A DNA stretch of 64,000 nucleotides from Actinomadura sp. J1-007 (lineage in GTDB: Bacteria; Actinomycetota; Actinomycetes; Streptosporangiales; Streptosporangiaceae). The stretch spans positions 682,001-746,000 of the forward strand of contig NZ_WING01000001.1 in the NCBI RefSeq assembly GCF_009793335.1. Reading direction: 5' to 3'. The notes under the pieces were generated by a model that saw nothing but the letters and a program-made list of their open reading frames with translations, made no database searches and was not told the DNA's origin. Below, piece after piece: positions 54,342-63,411 of this stretch. Position 1 is the stretch's first letter; each line of letters starts with the position of its first letter. The position numbers and the translations under genes are program-made.

Positions 54342-55103
54342 TCAGGCGGCCTCGGGGTCGCGGGGGTCGAAGCTGAGGCGCAGGACGCCGCCGCCGTTGC
54401 TCGGCGTGCCGAGGTCCTTGCCGTTGACGGCCAGCCGGACGCCGGACGGGTTGCCGATCACGATGCTGATCTTCTTCTTGGCCGTCCACCGCTTGGAGTC
54501 GCCGGAGCGCAGCATCCCGCTGAACAGCTCCCTGCCCTTGTCGCCGCGGACGTTGACCCAGGTGGTGCGCTTGGCCTTGAGCCGCAGCTCGACGTTCTTG
54601 CGCGGCGCCGCCGCGACCGGGCCGCCCGCCTTCGGCGTCGTGGGCGCGGGCTTCGGCGCCGCGGCCTGGCCGCCGGGCGTCCCGGCGACCTGCCGCGCGG
54701 TGCGCTGCTCGCCGCCGCCGCCGCTGCCGACGATCTGGACGACGCCGTAGATCACCACGAGGGCGAGGGCGAGCGCCATCGCGGCGCTCCAGTTCGGGGA
54801 GCGCCGCTCGCGGAACGCGGCGACCGGCTGCTCGGGCTCGAACGCCGAGATGGCGGAGACGGGCTGCGGCGCGCCGCCGTGCGACTCGTCGAAGTCGCGG
54901 ACGAGCGGTTCGGGGTCGATGCCGATGACGCGGGCGATGCTGCGGATGTGGCCGCGCGCGTAGAAGTTGCCGCCGCACGCGGAGAAGTCGTCCTGCTCCA
55001 TCCCCCGGATCACCGTTTCGCGGATCCGGGTCTGGAGACTCACCTGGGTCAGGGTGAGACCGGCTCGCTGACGCTCTTTCGCCAAGGTCTCACCGATGCT
55101 CAC
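54342..55103 (-). CDS. RodZ-like helix-turn-helix membrane protein
   Basis: A 253-residue protein: an N-terminal XRE-like domain (SIGETLAKERQRAGLTLTQV), the RodZ signature FYARGHIRSIARVIGID, one transmembrane helix (about residues 110-130), a Pro/Ala linker and a C-terminal DUF4115 beta domain. RodZ proteins tie the cytoskeleton to wall synthesis; the role in a non-rod actinomycete is unclear. The GTG start has GGAGG six bases upstream. It lies between ftsK and rimO, its usual place. Confidence 0.85.
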   Translation of the reverse strand: MSIGETLAKERQRAGLTLTQVSLQTRIRETVIRGMEQDDFSACGGNFYARGHIRSIARVIGIDPEPLVRDFDESHGGAPQPVSAISAFEPEQPVAAFRERRSPNWSAAMALALALVVIYGVVQIVGSGGGGEQRTARQVAGTPGGQAAAPKPAPTTPKAGGPVAAAPRKNVELRLKAKRTTWVNVRGDKGRELFSGMLRSGDSKRWTAKKKISIVIGNPSGVRLAVNGKDLGTPSNGGGVLRLSFDPRDPEAA

Positions 55104-55499
55104 GCCGAGCCTCCCTTGCGAGCGACCATGACCAACCCCACTCCAGGAACACCAGTCTAGGAACCGCAATGCCCGCTGGGCGACAGACAACACGTTCGAA
55201 ACAGGGCAAGATTTCGCATCATTCCCGCCATGTCCGTACCCAGCCGCCGCCGCTCGCGCGGCGCGCCCGGCGACCGTCCCGGCCCGCTCGCCGCGCGGAG
55301 CGGCACGAGCACGAACGATCACCTACCTCGACCGTACGCGATCATGACGCCCACCGAGCGGGATCTGGCGAACGAATCGCGTAAGAATCGCCCTCCCCCG
55401 CGCCACGTCCAGATGAACGCCCCGGCCCGCCCCCGTCCCCGAAGCCCCTGAACACGCACCCACGTCCGCCGCCTATCGCGCGGGCGTCGGACGGGCCGG
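55104..55499. other. 396-base gap between ftsK and the rodZ-like gene
   Basis: No gene is supported. On the minus strand TAGACT (around 55160) is a good -10 hexamer about 50 bases before the rodZ-like start and probably belongs to its promoter; no convincing -35 accompanies it. Confidence 0.4.
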
Positions 55500-58151
55500 T
55501 CAGGCGTCGGTCGGGTTCGGCGCCGCGCCGTCCGCCCTCGCGGCGCCGCCGCCGCGCAGCTCGGCGAGGACGCCGGGGAGGTCGTCGGGCTTGGTGAGGA
55601 CGTCGCGGGCCTTGGAGCCCTCGCTCGGGCCGACGATGTCGCGGCTCTCCATGAGGTCCATCAGCCGGCCCGCCTTCGCGAACCCGACGCGCAGCTTGCG
55701 CTGGAGCATCGACGTGGAGCCGAACTGGGTGGACACGACGAGCTCGATCGCCTGGACCAGCAGGTCCATGTCGTCGCCGATCTCCTCGTCGATCTCCTTC
55801 TTCGGCCCGGCGACGTCGGTGACGTCCTCGCGGTAGACCGCCTCCATCTGCGCCTTGCAGTGGTCGACGATCCCGTGGATCTCCTTCTCGGCGACGAAGG
55901 CGTTCTGGATCCGCATCGGCTTGCTCGCGCCCATCGGCAGGAACAGCGCGTCGCCCTGCCCGACCAGCTTCTCCGCGCCGGGCTGGTCGAGGATGACGCG
56001 GCTGTCGGCGAGCGAGGACGTGGCGAACGCCAGCCGGGACGGCACGTTGGCCTTGATGAGGCCGGTGACGACGTCGACGCTCGGGCGCTGGGTGGCGAGC
56101 ACGAGGTGGATGCCGGCGGCGCGGGCGAGCTGGGTGATGCGCACGACCGAGTCCTCGACGTCGCGCGGCGCGACCATCATCAGGTCGGCGAGCTCGTCGA
56201 CGATCACCAGCATGTACGGGTACGGGGTGTAGACGCGCTCGCTGCCGGGGGGCGCGGTCAGCTTGCCCGCCCGCACCGCCATGTTGAAGTCGTCGATGTG
56301 GCGGAACCCGGACGCGGCGAGGTCGTCGTAGCGGCGGTCCATCTCGCCGACGACCCATTCGAGGGCCTCGGCCGCCTTCTTCGGGTTGGTGATGATCGGC
56401 GTGATCAGGTGCGGGATCCCCTGGTACATCGTCAGCTCGACCCGCTTCGGGTCGACCAGGATCATCCGCACCTCGTCGGGCGTCGCGCGCATCAGCACGG
56501 AGGTGATCAGGCCGTTGATGCAGGTGGACTTGCCCGCGCCGGTGGCGCCCGCGATGAGGATGTGCGGCATCTTGGCGAGGTTGGCGACGACCGTGCGGCC
56601 CTCGACGTCCTTGCCCAGCCCGACGATCATCGGGTGGTGCTCGTTGGTCGCGGCGGGCGAGCGCAGCACGTCGCCGAGGCTGACGATGTCCTTGTCGACG
56701 TTGGGGATCTCCACGCCGATCGCGGACTTGCCGGGGATCGGGGAGATGATCCGGACCTCGGAGCTCTTCACCGCGTACGCGATGTTCTTGGTCAGCGCGG
56801 TGATCTTCTCGACCTTGACCGCCGGGCCGAGCTCGATCTCGTAGCGGGTGATCGTCGGCCCCCGGGTGAACCCGGTGACCTGCGCGTCGATGTTGAACTG
56901 CTCCAGCACCTCGGTCAGCGCGTTGACGACGGTGTCGTTGGCCTTGGTGCGCGGCTTGGCGACGCTGCCGGGGCGCAGCATCGCCGGTTCGGGCAGCTCG
57001 TAGATCTCGCCGGACGACGACAGCGGGAGCTGCTCGCTGCGTCCCGGCGCCGGGGTCGGGTCGGGCACGCGCGGCTCGTCCGGGACGGTCGGCGGCGGGA
57101 GCTCGTCCTCCACCGGCGGCGCGGGCGGCGGCACGTCGGCGTCGCCGAACGGGTCGGGCTCGAACAGCTCGTCGGCCAGGTCGCGCTGGGGCCGCGCGTC
57201 CTTGCCCGGCTTGTCGTCCAGCAGCGGCGTGTCGTACGGCTTGGAGTGCTCGCCGACCTCCAGGGCGACGTCGTCGCCGGCGGCGTCCTTCCTGGCCCTG
57301 CGCCTGCGCGGGCGGGACGGCTCGTCGCCCTCGGCGCCGCCCGCGCCCCGTTCGGCGCGGCTCTGGAGCGTCGCGACGGCCCACAGGTCGGCGACCCGTT
57401 CGGGGACGCGGTTGATCGGCGTCGCGGTGACGACGAGCAGGCCGAACACCGACAGCAGCAGCAGCACCGGGACGGCCACCCAGCCGCTCAGCCCCGCCTC
57501 CAGCGGCGCCGAGACGAGCCAGCCGACGACCCCGCCGGCCTCGCGGACGCCCGGCATGTCCTTCGACGGCGACGGGATGCCCGCCGCGATGTGCAGCACG
57601 CCGAGCACGCCGACGGTGAGCGCGGTCATGCCGATGACGATGCGGCCGGTGTCCTCGTGGTGCTCGGGGTGGCGCAGCGTGCGCCACGCGAGCAGCGCGA
57701 GCAGGACGGGCAGCACCATGGCCACGATGCCGATGCCGCCCCGGGCGAGCTTCTCCAGCGCGATCGTGACCACGCCGTCCGGCCGGAACCAGGTGACCGA
57801 CGCCAGCACGATCGCCGAGGCGAGCAGGGCGAGGCCGAGGCCGTCGCGGCGGTGCTCGGGGTCGAGGTTGCGGGCGCCGTGCCCGTACGCGCGGAACACC
57901 GAGCCGACCGCGACCGCGGCGAGCTGGTAGAGCTTGAACAGCAGCTTGAAGAAGCCGAGGATCGCCTGGGGGATCGGATCGGGCTTCTGCGGCGGGCGGC
58001 CCTTGCCGCGGCCGCCTCCGCCCCGGGCGCCGCCCCCGCCCTTGGCGCCGGCGGCGGGCCGCTTGCGGGGGGCCTGCCCGGCGGGCTTGCGGGCCGCGCT
58101 GCCCCCGGTACGCGATGAGGTCTTCGCTCCCCCGGACGCACGTGTGGCCAT
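55500..58151 (-). CDS. ftsK: DNA translocase FtsK/SpoIIIE
   Basis: An 883-residue septal DNA pump. About four N-terminal membrane helices (residues roughly 80-240) are followed by a charged Pro-rich linker, the alpha/beta motor with Walker A GATGAGKST and Walker B VIVDELADLMM, and the C-terminal gamma winged helix (TSMLQRKLRVGFAKAGRLMD) that reads DNA orientation. The start at MATRASGG is preferred; an ATG six codons upstream is possible and neither has a clear ribosome site. Confidence 0.93.
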   Translation of the reverse strand: MATRASGGAKTSSRTGGSAARKPAGQAPRKRPAAGAKGGGGARGGGGRGKGRPPQKPDPIPQAILGFFKLLFKLYQLAAVAVGSVFRAYGHGARNLDPEHRRDGLGLALLASAIVLASVTWFRPDGVVTIALEKLARGGIGIVAMVLPVLLALLAWRTLRHPEHHEDTGRIVIGMTALTVGVLGVLHIAAGIPSPSKDMPGVREAGGVVGWLVSAPLEAGLSGWVAVPVLLLLSVFGLLVVTATPINRVPERVADLWAVATLQSRAERGAGGAEGDEPSRPRRRRARKDAAGDDVALEVGEHSKPYDTPLLDDKPGKDARPQRDLADELFEPDPFGDADVPPPAPPVEDELPPPTVPDEPRVPDPTPAPGRSEQLPLSSSGEIYELPEPAMLRPGSVAKPRTKANDTVVNALTEVLEQFNIDAQVTGFTRGPTITRYEIELGPAVKVEKITALTKNIAYAVKSSEVRIISPIPGKSAIGVEIPNVDKDIVSLGDVLRSPAATNEHHPMIVGLGKDVEGRTVVANLAKMPHILIAGATGAGKSTCINGLITSVLMRATPDEVRMILVDPKRVELTMYQGIPHLITPIITNPKKAAEALEWVVGEMDRRYDDLAASGFRHIDDFNMAVRAGKLTAPPGSERVYTPYPYMLVIVDELADLMMVAPRDVEDSVVRITQLARAAGIHLVLATQRPSVDVVTGLIKANVPSRLAFATSSLADSRVILDQPGAEKLVGQGDALFLPMGASKPMRIQNAFVAEKEIHGIVDHCKAQMEAVYREDVTDVAGPKKEIDEEIGDDMDLLVQAIELVVSTQFGSTSMLQRKLRVGFAKAGRLMDLMESRDIVGPSEGSKARDVLTKPDDLPGVLAELRGGGAARADGAAPNPTDA

Positions 58152-58283
58152 GGTTATGAGAGTAACCACGTAGGCTCCGGGTTCCCCAGGAACGAGGGCG
58201 GCGTGTTGCCCTTAGACCCCCCAAAGCCCCTCAGAACGCCCGCGAGGCCGCGCGGAACGCCCGCGGCACGGCGCGAGACGGGC

Positions 58284-58322
58284 GCGGGCCCGCGCGGCGG
58301 GACCACCGCCGCACGGGCCCGC
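58284..58322 (-). terminator. terminator after rnj
   Basis: A hairpin of GCGGGCCCG/CGGGCCCGC and GCGGCGG/CCGCCGC stems separated by one C-A mismatch, loop GACCA. It lies 45 bases past the rnj stop and upstream of ftsK. Confidence 0.8.
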
Positions 58323-58367
58323 GGAGCCGTCCGGAACGTTCCGTCCCGGCCGCCGGGGGCCCGCTCG

Positions 58368-60053
58368 CTAGACCTCCACCAGCACCGGGATGATCATCGG
58401 GCGGCGGCGGTAGTTGTCGCTCACCCACTTGCCGGCCGTGCGGCGGATGATCTGGCTGAGCTGGTGCACGTCGTTGACGCCGTCGCCCGCCGCGTCCTGG
58501 AGGGCGGCCTCCAGGCGCTCGATGACGTCCTCGAAGTCCTCGTTGACGATGCCCGCGCCGCGCGCGTGGATCTCGGGGCCCGCCACGACCTTGCCGGACG
58601 AGGAGTCGATGCCGACGACGATGGAGACGAAGCCCTCCTCGCCGAGGATCCTGCGGTCCTTGAGGGACGTCTCGGTGACCTCGCCGACCGACAGCCCGTC
58701 GACGTAGACGTACCCCGCGGGGACGGCCCCGACGATGCGGGCCTGCCCGTCGACCAGGTCGACGACCACGCCGTCCTCGGCGATGACGATGTTGTCGTCC
58801 GGGACGCCCGTCAGCGCGGCGAGCTTGGCGTGCGCCCGCAGGTGCCGCCACTCGCCGTGGATCGGCATGAAGTTGCCGGGCCTGGTCATGTTGAGCACGT
58901 ACAGCAGCTCGCCCGCCGACGCGTGCCCGGACACGTGCACGAGCGCGTTGCCCTTGTGGACGATCCTGGCGCCCCAGCGGGTCAGGCCGTTGATCACCCG
59001 GTTGACCGCGTTCTCGTTGCCGGGGATCAGCGACGAGGCCAGCATCACCGTGTCGCGGTCGGTGATGCGGATCTGGTGGTCGCGGTTGGCCATCCGCGAC
59101 AGCGCCGACATCGGCTCGCCCTGCGACCCCGTGCACACCAGCACGAGCCGGTCGCCCGGGATGTCGTCCAGCTCCTTCTGCTCGACCATGATGCCCTCGG
59201 GCACGGTCAGGTAGCCGAGCTCGCGGGCGACGCCCATGTTGCGCACCATCGAGCGCCCGACGAAGCACACCTTGCGCCCGTTGGCGACGGCCGCGTCGAG
59301 CACCTGCTGGACCCGGTGGATGTGTGAGGCGAAGCACGCGACGATGAGGCGCTCCTGCGCGGTGCGGAACACCTCGTCGATCACCGGGCCGATGTTGCGC
59401 TCGCTGGTGACGAACCCGGGCACCTCGGCGTTGGTCGAGTCGGACATCAGCAGGTCGATGCCCTCGGTGCCGAGCCGCGCGAAGCCGCCGAGGTCGGTCA
59501 GCCGCCCGTCGAGCGGGAGCTGGTCCATCTTGAAGTCGCCGGTCGCGAGGACGAGGCCGGCGGGCGTGCGGATCGCCACGGCGAGCGCGTCGGGGATCGA
59601 GTGGTTGACCGACAGGAACTCGCAGTCGAACGGCCCGAACGAGCGCCGCTCGCCCTCGGCGACGACCTCGGTCACCGGGCGGATGCGGTGCTCGGTGAGC
59701 TTGGCCTCCAGCAGCGCCAGGGTCAGCCTCGACCCGACGAGCGGGATGTCGCGCCGTTCGCGCAGCAGGTAGGGCACGGCCCCGATGTGGTCCTCGTGGC
59801 CGTGCGTGAGGATGACCGCCTCGATGTCGTCGAGGCGATCGCGGATGTACTCGAAGTCGGGCAGGATCAGGTCGATCCCCGGCTGCTCGGTCTCGGGGAA
59901 GAGCACCCCGCAGTCGACGACGAGCAGCCGTCCGCCGAATTCGAAGACCGTCATGTTGCGGCCGATCTCCCCCAGGCCGCCCAGCGCGACGATGCGCAGC
60001 CCGCCCTCGGCGAGCGCGGGCGGTGGTGAGAGCTCGGGGTGAGGATGGCTCAC
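58368..60053 (-). CDS. rnj: ribonuclease J
   Basis: A 561-residue metallo-beta-lactamase/beta-CASP ribonuclease with 5'-exo and endonuclease activity in mRNA and rRNA processing. The zinc motif THGHEDHIG (83-91) and later segments such as SGHASAGELLYVLNM are present. The GTG start overlaps the dapA stop by four bases, so dapA-rnj are translationally coupled, a common actinobacterial pair. With rny in the same window, two major mRNA decay enzymes are close together. Confidence 0.95.
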   Translation of the reverse strand: MSHPHPELSPPPALAEGGLRIVALGGLGEIGRNMTVFEFGGRLLVVDCGVLFPETEQPGIDLILPDFEYIRDRLDDIEAVILTHGHEDHIGAVPYLLRERRDIPLVGSRLTLALLEAKLTEHRIRPVTEVVAEGERRSFGPFDCEFLSVNHSIPDALAVAIRTPAGLVLATGDFKMDQLPLDGRLTDLGGFARLGTEGIDLLMSDSTNAEVPGFVTSERNIGPVIDEVFRTAQERLIVACFASHIHRVQQVLDAAVANGRKVCFVGRSMVRNMGVARELGYLTVPEGIMVEQKELDDIPGDRLVLVCTGSQGEPMSALSRMANRDHQIRITDRDTVMLASSLIPGNENAVNRVINGLTRWGARIVHKGNALVHVSGHASAGELLYVLNMTRPGNFMPIHGEWRHLRAHAKLAALTGVPDDNIVIAEDGVVVDLVDGQARIVGAVPAGYVYVDGLSVGEVTETSLKDRRILGEEGFVSIVVGIDSSSGKVVAGPEIHARGAGIVNEDFEDVIERLEAALQDAAGDGVNDVHQLSQIIRRTAGKWVSDNYRRRPMIIPVLVEV

Positions 60054-60988
60054 CTAGCGACCTCCGGAATGGTTACCTCCGGCACTTTGACTCCCCCAAT
60101 CGTGAGGTCTTCACGCAGGCGCTCGGCGAACTCCGGCTGGGCCTCGACGAGCGGCGCGCGCAACGGGCCGCCGCCCGGAAGGCCCAGCAGGTTCAGCGCG
60201 GCCTTGACGGCGATCGCGCCCTGCGTACGGGTCATGATGGCGGCGACCACGGGCAGCAGCCGCCGGTGGATCTCCAGCGCCCGCCCCTGGTCGCCGGCGC
60301 GGTGTGCGTCGATCATCTCATGGAGCTCGGCGCCCACGACATGCCCGACCACGCTGACGAACCCGGCGGCGCCCACCGAGAGCCAGGGCAGGTTGAGGAC
60401 GTCGTCGCCCGAATACCAGACCAGGTCGGTCTCGGCCATCACCTGCGAGGCGGCGAACAGGTCGCCCTTGGCGTCCTTGACCGCGATGATCCGCGGGTGC
60501 TCGGCGAGCCGCAGCAGCGTGTCGGTCTGGATCGGGACCCCGGCGCGGCCGGGGATGTCGTACAGCATGCACGGCAGGCCGGTGGCGTCCGCCACGGCCG
60601 TGAAGTGCCGCAGCAGGCCCTCCTGCGGAGGCTTGTTGTAGTACGGGGTGACCACCAGCAGCCCGTGCGCCCCGGCGGCCTCGGCCTGCCGGGCGAGCCC
60701 GAGCGTGTGCTCGGTGTGGTTGGTGCCGGCACCGGCCACGACGACGGCGCGGTCGCCCACCGCCTCGATCACGGCTTTCAGCAGGCGCTGCTTCTCGGCG
60801 TCGCTCGTCGTCGGCGACTCGCCCGTCGTCCCGTTGATCACGAGACCGTCGTGGCGCCGCTCGTCGACCAGGTGGGTCGCGAGGCGCGCGGCGCCGTCGT
60901 AGTCGACGCCGCCGTCCGGCAGGAACGGCGTGACCATCGCGGTCAGCATCCGCCCGAACGGAGCGTCACTCGGTGTGCTGGGTGCCAT
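60050..60988 (-). CDS. dapA: 4-hydroxy-tetrahydrodipicolinate synthase
   Basis: Condenses pyruvate with aspartate semialdehyde, the first committed step to diaminopimelate and lysine. The 312-residue protein has the Schiff-base lysine Lys171 (IIAVKDAKG), Tyr143 (MLYDIPGR), the GTTGE motif (53-57) and TPYYNKP. The start is the ATG of MAPSTPSD; a palindromic -10 element ends seven bases before it, with no Shine-Dalgarno, suggesting a leaderless mRNA. Confidence 0.95.
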   Translation of the reverse strand: MAPSTPSDAPFGRMLTAMVTPFLPDGGVDYDGAARLATHLVDERRHDGLVINGTTGESPTTSDAEKQRLLKAVIEAVGDRAVVVAGAGTNHTEHTLGLARQAEAAGAHGLLVVTPYYNKPPQEGLLRHFTAVADATGLPCMLYDIPGRAGVPIQTDTLLRLAEHPRIIAVKDAKGDLFAASQVMAETDLVWYSGDDVLNLPWLSVGAAGFVSVVGHVVGAELHEMIDAHRAGDQGRALEIHRRLLPVVAAIMTRTQGAIAVKAALNLLGLPGGGPLRAPLVEAQPEFAERLREDLTIGGVKVPEVTIPEVAR

Positions 60989-61479
60989 GCATCGAACGGT
61001 ACCGTTCCGGAGGATCGAGTTGGACCCGCAGGTCCCTCCCCGCGGGGGAATGTCACACCAGGTCGTCCGCCTGCGAGGGGTCTTGCGGAGGCGCCCGGCG
61101 GGCCGTCCGGCGGAAACCCCGGCGGCCCCCGTGCCGCGCGCCGGAAGAAGCGTCGCGGCCCCGCCCGCGCACGCGAGGAAATCCACCCGTTCTCCTCCAC
61201 CTCGCCCGAACGCCGCCCGGCGGCCGTCCGTGCTTTTTCCGGCCTTCCGGAGGCGCTGAAACCGCGGAGACGGAACCCGCGTGAACGTGAGGAAGCCGCC
61301 GCCACACGCTCGGGGGTACGCGTGGCGACGGCTCCCACAATCCACATCGTGGCACGCAAATGCCGCGTTACGGGGTCAGTCCGGCCACTTCCCGGACTCG
61401 GTTCAATAACGCGGCGGGCCGTGTCCGGGGCGCCTGCCTGCGGCTCCCGTGCGGCCGGGGTCCCGGCCCCCGCGCGCGG
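60989..61479. other. 491-base gap upstream of dapA
   Basis: No gene is recognisable; frames that stay open here are Arg/Pro-rich and overlap each other on both strands. The only clear element is the dapA promoter palindrome at its left end. Confidence 0.4.
60994..61007 (-). promoter_or_regulatory. palindromic promoter element of dapA
   Basis: GAACGGTACCGTTC is a perfect 14-bp palindrome. On the minus strand it contains TACCGT, a -10-like hexamer seven bases before the dapA ATG. It may be both the -10 region and a regulator site. Confidence 0.5.
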
Positions 61480-61677
61480 TCAGGCGCCCCGCCGGGACGC
61501 GGTGAGCCGGCGCAGGCGCACGCGGAGGTCCTCGACGTCCGGGGTGCGCACGAGCTCGTTGCCCCGGACCGCCCACCAGTGCCCGGAGCCGCCGCGGCCG
61601 ATCCGCCATCCGGTGAACTCGGCGGCCAGCTCGGTGAGCCGGGCGGCCTCGTTGCGCGCGGTCTGCTGCATGCCCAT
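61480..61677 (-). CDS. small hypothetical protein
   Basis: About 65 residues, starting MGMQQTARNEAARLTELAAEF; an in-frame start 15 codons earlier is possible. The segment FTGWRIGRGGSGHWWAVRG resembles short actinobacterial proteins with a W...G.WWA pattern and no assigned function. Confidence 0.6.
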   Translation of the reverse strand: MGMQQTARNEAARLTELAAEFTGWRIGRGGSGHWWAVRGNELVRTPDVEDLRVRLRRLTASRRGA

Positions 61678-61806
61678 CGGCCTCGTCCCCACTTCCCTTT
61701 CCGGCGGTAGGCTTACCCGCACCGATGAGTACCCCGCCGCACCATCGCTAGGCAGGGCTTCTGACCTGCTCGGACGCGCGTCCTGGAACGTTACGAGCGG
61801 GCTTGC

Positions 61807-62847
61807 CTAACGGCCATCGTTCTCTGGCGGTCCCGGCAGCCAGTTCGCGCGGTAACGGGCCCATTCCGCCGGATCGGTGGTCCAGTCGGCGTACACCCCG
61901 ACGCCGTACGGCCGCGCGGGCGGCCGGTCCAGCTCGTCGACGCCCCGCCGGACGCCCCGCAGCGCGCCGTCCAGGTCCTCCGCCCAGCCCATGGCCGGCC
62001 GGTAGGTGGGCACGCCCATGAACACGGTCGTCCGGTCGCCGATCGTCCTCAGCGTCCACGCGGTGTGCCGCGCGTAGTGCCATCCGGCCAGCGAACGGGT
62101 CGGCAGCGCCGCGTCGTACGTCATGATCGCGACCTGGTCGGCGCGGTCGGCGACGTCCTTGAGGAACCGCTCGGTCGGCCGCGGCGGGTAGCGCAGCCCG
62201 CCGGTCCTCGGCAGCAGCGCCTTGAGGACGGGCTGCGCCGCGTCCGCCAGCGTGCCCTGCTCCAGCGCCACCGACAGCAGGCGGCCCCGGGACCGGGTCA
62301 GCTCCCGCGTCCTGTCCAGCAGCGTCAGGAACGCCGCGTCGTCCGGGTAGACCGGCTCGAAGTCGTAGTGGATCCCGTCGAAACCGAGGTCGAGGAAGAC
62401 CGCGTCGGTCGCGAGGACCCGTTCGCGCACCGCGGCGTCGTCCAGGTCGATCGCCCCGTGCCCCTCGACCTTCCTGATCTGCCCGAGGTACGCCTGCGCG
62501 CGGACGCCCGGCGCGTGCCGGCGCACGGCCTCGATCAGCTTGCGGGCGTTGCGGTACTTGGCCGCGGGGACGCCGCCGTCCGGCTCGAACGGCCCGGCGT
62601 GGAAGAAGACGTCCGTCATCCGGTTCTCGCGGAGGAGCCGGCCGAGCGCCCGGTACTCGTCCTCGGTGTGGGCCTCGCCGACCCACTGGTGCCGGGCCCA
62701 CAGGGCGTTCGCCCCGGTCCCGGGCGACCGCGGCTCCGGCTGCCACCACACCCACGCGCCGGCCGGCGCGAGCGCGGCCAGCCCGAGCACGAACCCCGCC
62801 ACCCGGCCTGTCCACCGGATCGCCCGTCGTGCCCTTTTCCATGCCAT
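61807..62847 (-). CDS. membrane-anchored GH18-like (chitinase-fold) protein
   Basis: A 346-residue protein with a basic N-terminus and one transmembrane helix (about 14-35), so the rest is outside the cell. FDGIHYDFE matches the GH18 active-site signature with the catalytic Glu conserved, although one Asp of the DxxDxDxE pattern is replaced. Other barrel strands are seen in VAIMTYDAALP and FMGVPTYRP. The start is the ATG of MAWKRARRA. It may be a glycosidase or a binding-only relative; the substrate is unknown. Confidence 0.75.
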   Translation of the reverse strand: MAWKRARRAIRWTGRVAGFVLGLAALAPAGAWVWWQPEPRSPGTGANALWARHQWVGEAHTEDEYRALGRLLRENRMTDVFFHAGPFEPDGGVPAAKYRNARKLIEAVRRHAPGVRAQAYLGQIRKVEGHGAIDLDDAAVRERVLATDAVFLDLGFDGIHYDFEPVYPDDAAFLTLLDRTRELTRSRGRLLSVALEQGTLADAAQPVLKALLPRTGGLRYPPRPTERFLKDVADRADQVAIMTYDAALPTRSLAGWHYARHTAWTLRTIGDRTTVFMGVPTYRPAMGWAEDLDGALRGVRRGVDELDRPPARPYGVGVYADWTTDPAEWARYRANWLPGPPENDGR

Positions 62848-63047
62848 CGGGCCATGGTCCCGGACGGATCGCCCTTCCCGCCACTCACGGGCCGTCCACG
62901 GTTCCGTCCGCACCGCGCGTCGTGCCAGCGCGTCGCCGCAGGTGAGATGCATGATGCGCGTAGGCGGTCCGGCAGCCCGGCCGTACGGCACGGCCCTCGC
63001 GGCACCGCGGTCGCCACCCGTTCAACGGGGATGGAGGTCGAGCGGTC

Positions 63048-63395
63048 ATGCGACGACGATCGAACCGCGGCCGGACGGATCCCGGCCGCGCCCGCCGGGC
63101 CGCGGCCCGCGCCGCGTCCCGGACCGGCCGCACCCGAGACGCGCGCGCCCGTTCCACGCGCCGCGCCCCCGCTCCACGCCGTCCCCCGGCCCGCCGCGGA
63201 GCGCCGTCCGGCGGGCGAGCGGAGCCCGCCCACCGGACGGACGGGCCGCAGCCGCTCATCAGCACCCGCGCCCTGGCGATCCTGCTCACCGCCGGGGCGG
63301 CGGGCGGCGTCGCGGCGGCGTTCCCGTCCGCCGCGATCCCCATCGGCGTCGTCGTGGCGGTCCTGACCCTGCTGGCCCAGATCGTCCGCGACTGA
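63048..63395 (+). CDS. small Arg-rich membrane protein, hypothetical
   Basis: A 115-residue protein. Residues 1-70 are dominated by Arg, Ala and Pro (no recognised domain). Residues about 74-113 form two hydrophobic helices (LAILLTAGAAGGVAAAFPSA and IPIGVVVAVLTLLAQIV). A GGAGG lies somewhat far upstream of the ATG. The hydrophobic end looks real; the true start may lie further in. Confidence 0.5.
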   Translation: MRRRSNRGRTDPGRARRAAARAASRTGRTRDARARSTRRAPAPRRPPARRGAPSGGRAEPAHRTDGPQPLISTRALAILLTAGAAGGVAAAFPSAAIPIGVVVAVLTLLAQIVRD

Positions 63396-63411
63396 CAGGG
63401 CCGCGGGGGCC

